DNA of 64,000 bases from Haliclona indistincta (taxonomy: Eukaryota; Porifera; Demospongiae; Haplosclerida; Chalinidae): contig OZ024785.1 in NCBI GenBank assembly GCA_964017065.1, forward strand, positions 14,339,592 through 14,403,591, in the 5' to 3' direction. Positions 21,301 through 31,199 of the stretch are shown one piece after another. Every line of letters begins with the position of its first letter. The stretch's first letter is position 1. Under the pieces are notes generated by a model. It worked only from the letters and a program-made list of their open reading frames with translations, was not told the origin of the DNA and searched no databases. Position numbers and translations under genes: made by a program.

Positions 21301-23537
21301 AGCTTCGGTCATTCTTAGGATTAGTGAATTACTATGGAAAGTTCATACCCAATCTAGCCTCCCGATTACATCCCTTGAATGCCTTACTTTCTGCTCGTCA
21401 GAAATGGAATTGGTCCAAAGAATGTACTAGAGCATTTGAAGATGTTAAAGAGCAAATTGTGTCAGCAGGTGTACTAACTCATTACAATCCTAAGCTTCCT
21501 ATCACACTAGCAGCAGATGCTTCAGCATATGGTGTAGGAGCAGTGATTTCTCATGTGCTACCAGATGGTAGTGAACATCCCATAGCATTTGCCTCACGCA
21601 CTCTGACCACTAGTGAACGCAACTACGCCCAGATTGAGAAAGAAGCTTTGTCTTTAATCTTTGGCATCAAGAAGTTCCACAGGTTTCTGTATGGACGCAA
21701 GTTCCTCCTGATAACGGATCACAAACCGCTGGTGGCAATTCTGGGACCCAAGAAAGGGATACCGTCGTTGGCAGCAGCTCGACTGCAGCGATGGGCTGTG
21801 ATTCTGTCAGCATACAACTATGACATCAAATACAAGTCCACTGATGATCATGGGAACGCTGATGGACTCTCACGGTTACCACTGCCACAAACAAGTCCTA
21901 CTTGTGACACAAATAATGCTATCTCCACATTTAACATAGGTCAAGTTCAAGCTCTTCCTGTAACCTTTCAAGAGATCCAACAAGCAACTCGGCGAGACGC
22001 GTCACTGAGTAAAGTTTTGCAATACGTCCAACAAGGTTGGCCAGGACAAGTGGACAGAGAGCTACAGACCTTCTTCGACAGACAGACCGAACTGAGCACA
22101 GAGAATGATTGCCTATTGTGGGGAATAAGAGTTGTCGTTCCAGAGAGCCTTCAACGCAGAGTACTAGATTCTCTTCATGCCAATCACTCAGGTATTACTC
22201 GAATGAAAGCCACTGCACGCAGTCATTTTTGGTGGAAAGGACTAGATGGAGACATCGAATCAATGGGAAAATCCTGTTACATGTGTCAGTCCAATCAGTC
22301 TAGCCCAGCAGCAGCACCTCTTCATCCATGGATTTGGCCCGACGCACCATGGAGACGAATACACATTGATTTTGCGGGACCCTTCTTAGGACACATGTTC
22401 TTCGTAGTCGTGGATGCCCATTCAAAGTGGCCCGAAGTAGTAACAATGAAGTCAACAACTGCTGAGAAGACAATTGAAGTCATGAGAGCTCTGATAGCAC
22501 ACCATGGAATTCCTGAACAAGTAGTATCAGACAACGGACCACAATTCACTTCAGATGAGTTCAAGCAATTTATGGAAAGGAATCGAATCAAGCACATACT
22601 TTCCGCACCTTACCATCCTGCTTCCAATGGACTTGCAGAGAGGTTCATTCAGACTTTGAAACGAGCGCTGAAAGCCAGTGACAAATCGAAAAGATCTATT
22701 CATCATCGTCTGGCAGAATTCTTGTTTGAATACAGAGCAACGCAACATAGCACTACAGGTGTATCACCAGCAGAGTTATTTCTGAAGCGCAAGCTAAGGA
22801 CTCGTTTTGACTTGATGCATCCTGATCCCAAGAAGCAAGTGATGTCGAAACAAGCTAGTCAGAAACTTCACCACGACACTCATGTTAAGGCTCGTGCTTT
22901 TACACCTGGAACTCGTGTGTTAGCTAGACTCTATATTGGTTCTGACAAGTGGATACCTGGAACTGTTATACAGCAATTGGGTCCAGTAACCTACACTGTT
23001 CAGATCTCCAATGGACGAATCGTCAAGCGACATGTCAATCAACTTCAACCCCTTCATGGAAATCAAGAGTCATCGGACACAACTGAATCGGACACTGTGT
23101 TAGACAACCAATGCTATCCTACTGTTGAACCTGTCCCTGAACCACCAGGTCCAAACGAACCTGAACGTCGATATCCTCTGAGGAATCGCCATCCACCTCT
23201 TCGATTTCAACCTACTTCCTAACTTAAGGGGAAGGAGATGTGGTGACTCTGTTAATGTGACTCTGTTATTTGTGTTGATTAGTTGTGTTTTGTAATATCT
23301 CTCATGAGAACAGTCTTTGTGTTAATTTATGTCTAATGTGTAGAATGCTGACTGTCTGTCTGTCTGTTCATTTCACACTGTTCTCCCTATTTAAGCCCTG
23401 GTAGTTTTTGTACATTTTTAGTTCAGTTCTTGTTTTGTACTTGCATTGTTGAGTTAATAAAATATTTAAGTACGATATCACACCCTCCAGATATCAATCA
23501 ACGCCTTGGTTTCAGCGTGGGTCCATCCACCTGCCAT
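18360..23537 (-). CDS. trihelix (Myb/SANT-like, Myb_DNA-bind_4) gene interrupted by a Ty3 insertion in exon 1
   Basis: ATG at 23537 opens MAGGWTHAETKALIDIW, the first helix of a Myb/SANT-like trihelix DNA-binding domain. The exon is interrupted at 23482 by a complete retrotransposon and resumes at 19043 with the rest of the domain (DNVRRNKDIYVKVAKELADL, YSKTWKQCRVKVKNLTQKY), ending at 18895. Counting one target duplication, the exon is 204 nt and in frame. Exon 2 (18841-18640) codes for the FYDSIDEILGHR block usual in this family. Exon 3 (18585-18508) codes for APSEELEIKEERRLIEGN. Exon 4 ends near 18360 with a short Pro/Ser tail; its acceptor is uncertain. Phases agree across all exons. The family binds DNA and many members are transposon-related regulators. 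With the insertion the first helix cannot be joined unless the element is spliced out or absent on the other allele. Confidence 0.7.
19049..19292 (+). repeat. 5' LTR of the young Ty3 element
   Basis: 244 bp, TGTGGTGACT to GATATCACA. It carries a four-fold GTCT/CTGT run (CTGTCTGTCTGTCTG) and an AATAAA-type signal (AATAAAATATTTAAG) near its end. Confidence 0.92.
19323..23222 (+). CDS. Ty3/gypsy gag-pol polyprotein
   Basis: 1299 residues in one frame, ATG at 19323, 31 bases after the LTR. Order of domains: retrotransposon gag (about 15-170); two CCHC zinc knuckles (CYRCGRSNHGSSEC near 208, CHACGKTGHIASVC near 227); aspartic protease with DTGA (near 303); reverse transcriptase with KKDGRFRLCGDYK and active-site YIDD (near 583); RNase H beginning ADASAYGVGAV (near 730) and containing TDHKPL; integrase with the HHCC finger (about 951-990) and DDE core at DFAGPF (near 1015), SDNGPQFTS (near 1069) and the Glu of LAERF; then a C-terminal YTVQISNGR segment. 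All key residues are present. Gag and pol are fused without frameshift. Makes a cDNA copy of its own RNA and inserts it in the genome. No envelope gene. Confidence 0.95.
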   Translation: MAAVYGKLQEFQPESESIKAYLERVTLYFKANTIDDDKKVPILLSSIGSSTYATLSDLLAPDTPGTKSFEEISTKLNDHFLPKRSTIAERFQFHKRNQEVGESVAEYDAALRKLAVNCKFGTVLQETLRDRFVCGLRHEAIQRRLLSETALTYAKAIETARAMEAADQDTRAFKRPDLSVHKLSKGRFQKSKPQTSTTKHNRDQQQPCYRCGRSNHGSSECKFKDAQCHACGKTGHIASVCRSKASSVSKKQKSKTHLVQNAEQSSEESSDEGFKIHNLVKRSPDPIVVQLQLNGKFLDMEVDTGAALSVISEATRRDVFPNDTLHPSNLILKTYTNERMEVTGTLNMRVRYGNQKQKLVLVVVAGDGPSLLGRNWLKYLRLDWSNIFAVRAARISLVDDLLEKHKPLFSDELGSVKPFTASLQIQPDATPRFFKPRPVPYAIKEAVSQEISRLEEQGIISPVSHSQWAAPIVVVPKKDGRFRLCGDYKVTVNQAMNVEEYPLPTPEELFSTLSGGKIFSKLDLSQAYLQIPVDESSKPYLTVNTQRGLYVYNRLPFGVASAPAIFQRIMDTVLQGIDGVACYIDDILVSSPDEESHRRSLQEVFTRLENHGFRLKRSKCEFLLTSIEYLGHRVDEHGIHPLSSKVEAIVNAPAPENVQQLRSFLGLVNYYGKFIPNLASRLHPLNALLSARQKWNWSKECTRAFEDVKEQIVSAGVLTHYNPKLPITLAADASAYGVGAVISHVLPDGSEHPIAFASRTLTTSERNYAQIEKEALSLIFGIKKFHRFLYGRKFLLITDHKPLVAILGPKKGIPSLAAARLQRWAVILSAYNYDIKYKSTDDHGNADGLSRLPLPQTSPTCDTNNAISTFNIGQVQALPVTFQEIQQATRRDASLSKVLQYVQQGWPGQVDRELQTFFDRQTELSTENDCLLWGIRVVVPESLQRRVLDSLHANHSGITRMKATARSHFWWKGLDGDIESMGKSCYMCQSNQSSPAAAPLHPWIWPDAPWRRIHIDFAGPFLGHMFFVVVDAHSKWPEVVTMKSTTAEKTIEVMRALIAHHGIPEQVVSDNGPQFTSDEFKQFMERNRIKHILSAPYHPASNGLAERFIQTLKRALKASDKSKRSIHHRLAEFLFEYRATQHSTTGVSPAELFLKRKLRTRFDLMHPDPKKQVMSKQASQKLHHDTHVKARAFTPGTRVLARLYIGSDKWIPGTVIQQLGPVTYTVQISNGRIVKRHVNQLQPLHGNQESSDTTESDTVLDNQCYPTVEPVPEPPGPNEPERRYPLRNRHPPLRFQPTS
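23239..23482 (+). repeat. 3' LTR of the young Ty3 element
   Basis: 244 bp, no difference from the 5' LTR seen by eye. Preceded by the polypurine tract at about 23226-23238. Confidence 0.92.
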
Positions 23538-23639
23538 TCTGTATCCCACGCGTTCTCTCGTCTGTAAGACTGTGTTCCACGCACAAGTGACACAAGCTGC
23601 TGCTAAGCTTTGCGCGAAGGTGTAACACGCCGTGTGTCA

Positions 23640-23850
23640 CGTGAGTGCTACTCACATGACTTCCTCTCTACGCCCACGCTTTATATTGGCGATTCGCTTT
23701 GAATGCGCATCCAAACCACATCCCGAGGTGAATTCGATCAATGCGAATTCAATGCGCATTCGATGCGAATTGAAATAATGCGCATTCATGTGAACACAAC
23801 CAATGCGCACTCGATGCGCATCAGTGTCTCCATGTGAATGGGCCTTAATT
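23640..23850 (-). promoter_or_regulatory. cluster of AATGCGCAT / ATGCGAAT words upstream of the trihelix gene
   Basis: Within about 130 bp (23700-23830) TGCGCA occurs five times and TGCGAA twice, in an otherwise AT-rich region 165-300 bases upstream of the ATG at 23537. The core resembles NRF-1-type GCGCA sites. It may be a promoter cluster or the edge of a repeat. Confidence 0.35.
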
Positions 23851-24309
23851 CATCAGTGGTACAACTTTAAAACTCCTCCATTGGCGGGCTTTCAATTTTA
23901 AAGTTTCTCTTTGCAGCAATACTACTCTATGATCTGTTTAATGATGATCACCTCTCCTTGTCAATTCCACGTATTCAATGAAAAATATAGCACCTACAAT
24001 AAATGTTTACTCTGGATGCTTGATGGACTTGCGATCGGATGAACTGTCCCATCAGTTGTCCAGTGCTACTCCCTTAAATCCCACTTATTTCTTGGTAAGT
24101 TCCTGGAGTATACCTGAAATCATTAAGAACATGAAAAGCGGCACTTCTGGAAGTAAACTTACATGTAGGTACCAGATTACTGATCCACTCTGACCTTTTA
24201 TATGCCTACTTACCTCTGCATGCAACAACAATGATGTGTTGTGTAATGTAGGCTGTTTTCGTAGAATAATAAATTGTGCTCATAAGCACTCTTAAAATTA
24301 ATGTCTATG
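23851..24309. other. no gene recognised
   Basis: AT-rich sequence; short frames only. Confidence 0.3.
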
Positions 24310-24440
24310 AACTTGTCCCACTCTCCAATTCTGCCTGTTTAACTATCCTCTGCTCCCACTCTTCTTCCTTCCATGCTTTCTTCCTCTCATCAAATTTTAC
24401 ATCAGGAAAGATCCTCCCTAGCTCTTTCAGCAGCTAAGGA
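24310..24440 (-). pseudogene. isolated exon-like coding stretch
   Basis: Minus strand reads LLKELGRIFPDVKFDERKKA followed by WKEEEWEQRIVKQAELESG, a plausible charged helical exon ending in a stop. No partners were found and no family recognised. Confidence 0.3.
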
Positions 24441-24919
24441 AAGAAAGCTTCATCTCTTAGCTGTATTAATGACAACATACTTGATCAGAATCCTGTAGGA
24501 AGGGATACAGCTCGAATATCTCTTCTACTCCCCTTCCGGTCTCCAGTATATCTCTCCTCCTCAAACCGTATGTCCTCTTTTATCAACTCCTCAACCACCA
24601 TTGGACTTCTTTTAGTCTACCTCCATTCTGTCTCTAATACCCTACAATGCCTTTGAAATGAGATGTTGTCTTCCCAGCAGGTATTGGTAGAAGTGATGCT
24701 GTGTTGTAAAGAAAATGTACTATGCATACAAAATGAAACCATTGTATATAAATATGAATATAATTGTGACTCAACATTAAAACAAGATACTGTTATGTAA
24801 GGTAGGTACACAATGTAGGAACTCAATGTTCAATTTAGTTATTAGTAAGACATACACATGTTCATGTAACTAATTAAGTGAATGGTGCAGAGACTGTCTT
24901 GAGTTAGAGTTGAGAGTTA

Positions 24920-25225
24920 TATTTCAGCCTTTTTCCTGTTCAGCCACCTACCTGCTTCGTCTATGGCTTTGCAGCATTGCTTCCACGCGCTACTTTGAGT
25001 CTCTCCAGTCTCACAAGGCCATATCTGGAATACTGCTTCCTTGATTTTGATCAAACGTTTAGGGTCAACACCTGGCGAGGCTACGATTGAGATGACTGTT
25101 CTTTGAGATGGCTGACTTGTTCTTTAATTTCATGTACTGTAGCTTTGACAGCCCGGTTCTTGGCACAAAATAGGAAGTTTAGTGCACGGAGCTTTCGCTG
25201 TACTTTTAGCTGCGCTGACGAGGGA
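24920..25225 (-). pseudogene. BEN-domain gene fragment with coiled-coil
   Basis: Minus strand codes for a helical segment (ATVHEIKEQVSHLKEQSSQS) and, after a stop in one frame or a possible 12-base intron ending CGCCAG, for DPKRLIKIKEAVFQIWP and AWKQCCKAIDEAGRWLN. The latter matches the second half of a BEN domain (EAVF ... W..C..AID.A.R), a DNA/protein-interaction module common in chromatin factors and transposon genes. No start or complete gene model. Confidence 0.45.
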
Positions 25226-25671
25226 AATTTATAAAAGTATGCACAGTCAGAATGAGGTCTTTTAAAGTGTTAAGATGTTTTCTTGATCTCTATAGTACAT
25301 GTGCAAGATTGCCCACAAAATGGTAAGCAATCCTCCTTGAGTATGTGAAATCCCACATGAAGCCTCATCTGTACTTTCTTGATTTTTTTGCAGAGAACTT
25401 CACTTGTTACTGGTTAAAGAAGATGCTATATCATTGATGTAAAGCAGATAAAGCATTGTTCATTGTTAGACTTACAATAGGGAAGAGTATTGCTATTGAT
25501 GGAGACTAGCTCAGCAACTTTACCTTTGGACTGGCTCCACATCAACTCACACAGTGTTGACAGTTCTTGTTCACCGAAGTGATATGTGATCTGTTGAGAA
25601 TTCTTGAACGAAGCTGGCCAATTTCGCCCCTTTAAAAATGTTATAGTGTTTTCATAAACTGTTTATTAACT

Positions 25672-26014
25672 ATGGCACCCTATCTCTAAAGTTTTTCATT
25701 CTCCGACTGCTGAAACAGGATGCTACATGGTGAGAGAGGAAGGGAGAGAGGAAGGGAACTTCTGATCACAGATCATGGGCAAATTGGTGTTACACTCTTG
25801 GTGAAACTGGGCCCGCAACTTACGTACGTAGACGTAGCTGTGACTCAGCGTCATCGTCATTCCCAGGACAACCTGTAAAAATGCTTGTTGTTCTGGGTTG
25901 ATTTTTTGTACTAATGTTCACTTTCTGCGGGCTCTTGGGTGTCATTCAGATCAATAGCATAGTCCTGATTAACAGGCCAATGCTCTGTATGCGCAATGCT
26001 GTCCTGAATTCTGA
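25672..26014 (-). repeat. ~330-bp dispersed repeat, copy 2 of 2
   Basis: Counterpart of 16796-17131, about 90 percent alike by eye. Here it continues on the minus strand into a coding-like stretch (AATPEQANSFLEQDSEEQVQ) with an exon boundary near 26075. Confidence 0.7.
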
Positions 26015-26366
26015 CTTGAACTTGCTCTTCTGAGTCCTGTTCCAAGAAGGAATTGGCTTGCTCTGGGGTGGCAGCTATTGAAAAGTACATTTTTATTAGT
26101 ACCATTGTTTTTGTTATCAATCAATCTTACATTGCAAAAGCGACAGTAGTCTTCCTCCCAATCTAGCTCGTCTGTGGTGACCACACTTTTAGAGATGCAG
26201 GTAAAATCATTGCTACGAGTTTGTGAAGCACTAGAACATACAGTGATGGTGGTAGAGGTGATGGTGATGGTGGTAGACATGTGTACATGTGGTGATGTCG
26301 GTAGAGTCGTGTTGAATAATGTGTCTATAGTAAATTAGAACTTTCCTCATGCTGCGATTCTTAGAC

Positions 26367-26420
26367 TTAATAATGAAGCACACCCTCTAGTACATCATGC
26401 ATTATGTCAGGAGGTAGTCC
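26367..26420 (-). pseudogene. transposase motif remnant (LPPDIMHDVLEGVL)
   Basis: The minus-strand residues GLPPDIMHDVLEGVLHY match the MHD.LEG motif of Transposase_21/KDZ-type transposase genes. Surrounding frames are broken. Confidence 0.4.
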
Positions 26421-26769
26421 CTCTGTGATGTAGAAGTAGGCTAGTGTGTTTATAACTGAATCTCTGTCGATGTCATGGGTCGTGGTAATTGTTGATGCTA
26501 GATCATTGTTGCTCAGTTTTGCTTTGTGATGACTGTTTAGCTCTTGTTTTGGTTCAAATGGTGTAGCTGAGAACTGTGCAAACAGCAAACAAGAGCTGTA
26601 ATTATTTATCTTTTTGGCTGTTGTTGTGTGTCTATTACATGTTGTCTTGTGTAGCCGTGCAATACACTTTCGGAAGACAGATGCCAGTAAAGCTGACAAA
26701 GAGTACCAGCTGATGCATTGTAAAACCTTCTGTTAACAAACCAACTATTTTCCTGGCTTTTCCACATAC

Positions 26770-26940
26770 CAGTCTACCTTTCCACCACATCATTGATGTA
26801 ATTCTCTTAAAAACCACGGAAGCGGTAGGACCTATGCCTCCCATAGTATTAAAAACTAGTGGTGTGAAGCTACCGTGTTCCACCTCTCGAACACGCTTGT
26901 CATATTTGCGTCTCTTTTCCTGTTCATGTTTTTATATAAA
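26770..26940 (-). pseudogene. C-terminal tail of a LINE-type ORF (REVEHGSFTPLVF)
   Basis: Minus strand codes for EKRRKYDKRVREVEHGSFTP followed by LVFNTMGGIGPTASVVFKRI. This pattern (YE.RVREVEH..FTPLVFS..GGM...A...YKRLA) occurs, as I recall, at the end of reverse-transcriptase ORFs in marine invertebrate repeats. A second copy lies on the plus strand at 42872-43300. Confidence 0.45.
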
Positions 26941-27121
26941 AGAGGCCAGAGGTTGACTATTTTGGTGGTACCAAGGGGTTGAACACTCTAACGTCGAAAT
27001 AGGTGTGTTGCTGATCTGAACTTCACTTGCCTCTTTTCATTGTTGCGTGCAGCCTGAGATTAGCGTACAGGAGGTTTGAGCGCTGGAGTAGCGCGAGTGT
27101 ACTCGGATTTGTACGAATGCA

Positions 27122-27361
27122 CTACTGATCTCTATACACACAATGCATGGCATCAATCGCCACTCCCTCCACTATATTGAAGTGTACATCCCGGAATCCT
27201 TTGATCTGCGGAGTGGGAGGAGACGGCATAGAATCACTACTGGGAGTGGGAGGAGACGGCATAGAATCACCACTGGGAGTGGGAAGAGACGGCATAGAAT
27301 CACTACTGGGAGTGGGAGGAGACGGCATAGAATCACCACTGGGAGTGGGAGGAGACGGCAT
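27122..27361 (-). CDS. 11-residue tandem-repeat protein fused to a transposase-like motif
   Basis: A 79-codon minus-strand frame made of five copies of an 11-residue unit (MPSPPTPSGDS with SGDS/SSDS alternation), encoded by five 33-bp DNA repeats at 27212-27376. It then reads GFRDVHFNIVEGVAIDAMHC, similar to the FDIVHGFVVDYMHC motif of Transposase_21/tnp2-like proteins. The frame remains open through the repeat because the unit is a multiple of three. Probably an exon of a decayed CACTA-like gene in which a minisatellite expanded. Confidence 0.45.
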   Translation of the reverse strand: MPSPPTPSGDSMPSPPTPSSDSMPSLPTPSGDSMPSPPTPSSDSMPSPPTPQIKGFRDVHFNIVEGVAIDAMHCVYRDQ

Positions 27362-27380
27362 AGAATCACCACTGGGAGTG
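27212..27380. repeat. 33-bp tandem repeat, five copies
   Basis: Unit GGGAGTGGGAGGAGACGGCA plus 13 more bases, with two alternating variants (ATCACTACT / ATCACCACT), suggesting expansion as a two-unit block. Confidence 0.85.
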
Positions 27381-28191
27381 GGTGTACATGTACTTGATTA
27401 TAAGTAACATACTAATTTTATTAACAATACCAGCTTATCTTTTGTCACAGATTTTGAACCATTGTGTTATGCACTTGCATGTGTCCTACTGACTCCACAA
27501 CCTGGTTGGTCTGGCTGACCTTGCTGTTCATCCTCTTCCACCTCATTGTCATCATCATCACTCTTTCTTGAAACAATTCAACTGCTTGTGTCAACTATGC
27601 AACCCTGCAAACATATTAGTAAATGGACTGCCTTCTCCTAGGTGACTCATGACTTCAGTAATTGTACTTGATTGAACATCTTCATGGCGAAGAGTTCCTT
27701 AATAAAAGTCAAGAATAATGACAGTTAACAATAACAAGCTACTCTAATTAACCAACCTTCAACACAATGGGCAACAGCAGAAATAACAACCCGAAGAAGC
27801 GATTGGATGTCAGATAGCATTTGATCTACCACTGATTGTGCAATGTAGCGACTTGAAAGAAGTTTCAACACGCAGTCGGAGTCGTCGCTTCTTCATGTAC
27901 TTAATACTGCACGCCATCAGGCAGTTGCATGCGGCCCTAGTCCTACTGGACAGTATCATGTAGTGGTAGCGATCGATAGCAGTCAGTATTGTAGTGAGGG
28001 TTGTTCCTTCTTTCCCGAGTACATGTAGGAGACATGCATGCTGTGCAATGTTTCAAAAACTCAAACAAAGCTGTTGGAATGATGATGATTTGAAAGCATC
28101 ACACCATTCACATGATTCTAATGATGACTCAGCAGATTTCAGTGAATAAGTGCAAAGTACATAAGCGGATTCAAGTGGATACATGTCAGTC
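27381..28191. other. no gene recognised
   Basis: Short AT-rich frames only; exon-like pieces cannot be joined. Confidence 0.3.
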
Positions 28192-28612
28192 CAGTGGCGT
28201 AGCCAGGAAATAGAAAGGGGCAAACATACTGCTAGTATAGATAGCAGAAATTACAATCTTACTGAAATTAAAACTAGAACATAAAGGACAATGCAAACTC
28301 AACAGAAAATTACAAAAGTGCTTCCTCCATTAATCTACGGTTTTTAGACAAAAACTTATCTCTAACTTGCTGTGTAGTAGGTATACAAAAAGATTCAGCG
28401 TGTACATTCATTAAGGCTAGTCCACTTGATTTATCTTGTATCATCGTGGATCTGATATAGGTTTTCACTCTCCTTGATGTACTAAACCATCTTTCAGCTT
28501 CGCAAGATGTTACTGGAAGAACCATCATACGAATGAGCATCCTTCTGATGTTAGGAAAGACTAAAGGGTCTACCAGGATTTCATCTGATGCACCACTGAC
28601 ATCACCATCCAC
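28192..28612 (-). mobile_element. hAT element, transposase C-terminus and one terminus
   Basis: 28192-28207 reads CAGTGGCGTAGCCAGG, a widespread hAT terminal sequence. Inside it, on the minus strand (28612-28310), a 100-codon frame carries VLPVTSCEAERWFSTSRRVK and SSGLALMNVHAE, the hAT dimerisation domain, ending with a stop about 120 bases from the terminus, the arrangement expected for a hAT 3' end. The opposite terminus and the N-terminal domains were not found. Confidence 0.6.
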
Positions 28613-30731
28613 TTGAGACTATATGCGAGAAATTAGAGTTACTATTGCGTTTAATAACTAGCTATGCATTTTCTTTAGAGTTTACCCTCCTTGTTCTCTT
28701 CCTGAGTAGAGCCTGCTGGATTCTATCTTGAGAAGCATCTTTTGATTCACCTCATAGAACTGCTGTTCAAGCCACTCCCTCAGTTCTGTAATTTCTTGTG
28801 TTTGCGATGAAAAATGGATGATGAGTACTATGAAAACACAAAATAAGAGTGTAATTTTGCACTAGAATTTGTTAACTTACCCTTTGTTGCATAAGGTGAC
28901 ATTTTCAATAGGTGGTGTTTCTGTCAATTCCTTCAATATCTCAGAAGTTGTCCTTCGGTTTTGTTTTTGATAACTTGCACATAAAAGGGTACACATCAGT
29001 ATACGTTATTGTTCTGTGTATGTGTGCTAAGATGCCGCATGTCTCTTGCGTTGTAGCCCCTCGTCTGCTGCTACAACGCAGCAGACGAGGTCTGGGGTCT
29101 GCTTCATTCGTCTGCTAGCTTCGTTAGCTTTTGCCTTTCACCAATTTTCTTTGCACCTTTTTCTAGGGCAGCTTTTGCACATTCCACTGACTGCAAGGGT
29201 GACTCTCTCTCTCTCCAGCTCGTCCATGGCCTCCCCTCCACTTCAGTGTTAAACTTCGCTTGGGCTTCGTTTCCCTTCTTGTACTGGTAGGCTGTCTCTG
29301 CCGAATGGGATTTCTTGATGGTTTTAGCCGCAGCTACTTCCTGACTGCGGCCAACCTTGTTTTGAAATTTTTAATGTTCATCCAATATGTCCAATTTTTA
29401 CCTATTAATATTATGTTCAGTCAAGTATTTTGCTCATTTTAAGCAAAGGCAATGCATTCGATCTTTGTTTATGTTTTCAATCAGGTATTTTTTCCTCCTT
29501 ATGCTCTCTTGCACTTCTTAAAGGCTACATTCAAATCCGGATTTCTTCTAACGGGGCATGATAGTTGCTATTTTGCTCCTACTATGTCCTAATGTAACTG
29601 AATGCCCTAAAAACCACTTGCTTTTCTACTTATACCAGATGGTGTTGGGAGCTGTGTGACCCTATTGTATGCTGCCCACATGTCTGACCAATTATTGTTG
29701 TACCTGGTAAGTTTTTGAAGTAGTGAATGTTATAACAATGTTTGATTATACCTGGATGTACATTGTCCAAACAAGGGATGTAGCAACTTTGCTACCCATA
29801 ATAAGGGACAATCTTCATGTACCCTGTAGCAGGTGTAGCTGAGGTATCACACATGCCGAGCACCCACGCCTCTTGTGAAGTAGCCCTTCCACGATGGTAC
29901 TAAAGTTATAATTATTAGTAAAGCGCTACTGACTACTGAGATGGTGGATACACTCTGCTTGTGTCAGTCGAGCTATCTTAAGCGTTGATACACTTTTCAA
30001 GAATGGTGACAATTAATCAGCAAATTAAAAAAAATTCTTCTTTGCTGTGGCGTTAGAAACTTGGGTCTCCTCCTCGGCATCAGAAACTGGATACTGTCTA
30101 GTAGATTAGTATCAGCCACTTCTGCTGCGTCAACCATAGAAACTTCTGTCTCTAATGCTTATTCTCTTACGGCAAGATGGTCTACGCCATCGACAGCCAT
30201 CTGAGATGTCCCTTCTAGTTGCAGGATCATAGCTGTGCCGCAAGGGCATTGATTTGATGATGAAAGAGCGTGCTTCGACTAGAGATAGGCAAGAATGCCA
30301 TGAGTACCCCAATCATCACTGGTCCAATCCTAATCAAAGACATATCTAGACATGTGGATCTTTTTGCGCCAAAATTATGTGTGTTTGGTGCAATAATTAT
30401 TGCTTATTGACAATTCTTCTGTTGTCACAGAATTGCTAAAGTGTAGTAAATGTCTGTTTGGTTGCTATTGACTACAGTTATTATAGCTGAACACATTTTA
30501 TCAACCAAATGTGTGCATCAACAATGAGCCAATCAGTGGCCTATCCAGGATTTGAATAAAGAGGGTGCTCATTGTTAGTTACACACAATAGCATTGTGCA
30601 TTCAAGACAAAGAGCACTTAGCCTACACATACAAGAGATTGCAAGTGGTTTTTGACAGCTCTGATGAGTCCAGCCCTGATTGTATGAATATTATTAGTGA
30701 CATAGCAACTGTTTTCATAGCAAATAGCTTG
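28613..30731. other. no gene recognised; short internal palindrome
   Basis: At about 29059-29090 the words CGTCTGCTGCTACAACG and CGTTGTAGC..CGTCTGCTG form a perfect-looking hairpin (TCGTCTGCTG...CAGCAGACGA). 30534-30551 (CAGTGGCCTATCCAGG) resembles a hAT end. No coding gene could be supported. Confidence 0.35.
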
Positions 30732-31187
30732 CTAAGGGGCTTGCTTGAGCACTGAAAGCACCCTTGTAGATATGCCCCTGGAGCCAATGATGTAATCAAT
30801 ATTGTCAATAGCAAAGTCTGGTAGACCTGCCCAGCTAATCTCATATGACAGCTGACAAGAACTGTCTTCCTCTCTGCTCTTTATCTTAAGTTGTTGTCTT
30901 CTGGCTGGTGAATTACCTGCCTTGTTGTATATCTCTATCTTACAAAACATTCGATTGACTTCACTTGAATGCCAGCATGGGAAGGATCTAACTCTTAACA
31001 CCTAATCTCCATTCTCATCCACTTCGCTTTCCTCTGATGACATCATCTCAGTTTTCATTACTTTCAACCACTTTGTCCTCTGCTCTTCAGTTAATTTCTT
31101 ATTCTTCAATAAAGCTAATTCTCTTCTCTGCGTTTCTATAATATGCCTGCCATTGGACGTTAGAAAGATGGTGCAGCACCCAGACAC
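30732..31187 (-). pseudogene. acidic-linker protein of a repeat-associated family, in-frame stop
   Basis: One minus-strand frame runs 31187-30732 with a single TAG at 31002-31004. The first part includes TEEQRTKWLKVMKTEMMSSE followed by an acidic stretch; the second VLRVRSFPCWHSSEVNRMFC, then a Lys/Arg-rich segment. The acidic run followed by a Leu/Arg/Trp stretch is also seen at 3252-3434. I recall this as part of repeat-encoded proteins in invertebrates but cannot name a domain. Confidence 0.35.
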
Positions 31188-31199
31188 TTAACAAAAGGC

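Larger units (their letters stand above)
19049..23482 (+). mobile_element. complete young Ty3/gypsy LTR retrotransposon
   Basis: Two 244-bp LTRs that look identical base for base, each TG...CA, flank a single intact 1299-codon gag-pol frame. CCCTC occurs on both sides (19044-19048 and 23483-23487), a 5-bp target duplication. The 5' LTR is followed after two bases by TGGCGACGAG, complementary to the 3' end of a metazoan tRNA-Ser(GCU)-like sequence over about ten bases, a candidate primer site. AAGGGGAAGGAGA just before the 3' LTR is the polypurine tract. Identical LTRs and an open frame imply very recent, perhaps still active, transposition. Confidence 0.93.

Noticed and set aside
30534..30780. 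Possible hAT MITE between CAGTGGCCTATCCAGG and an inverted CCAGGGGCATATC
   Set aside because: The inverted ends match poorly beyond CCAGG and GGGTGC, and no 8-bp duplication is visible.
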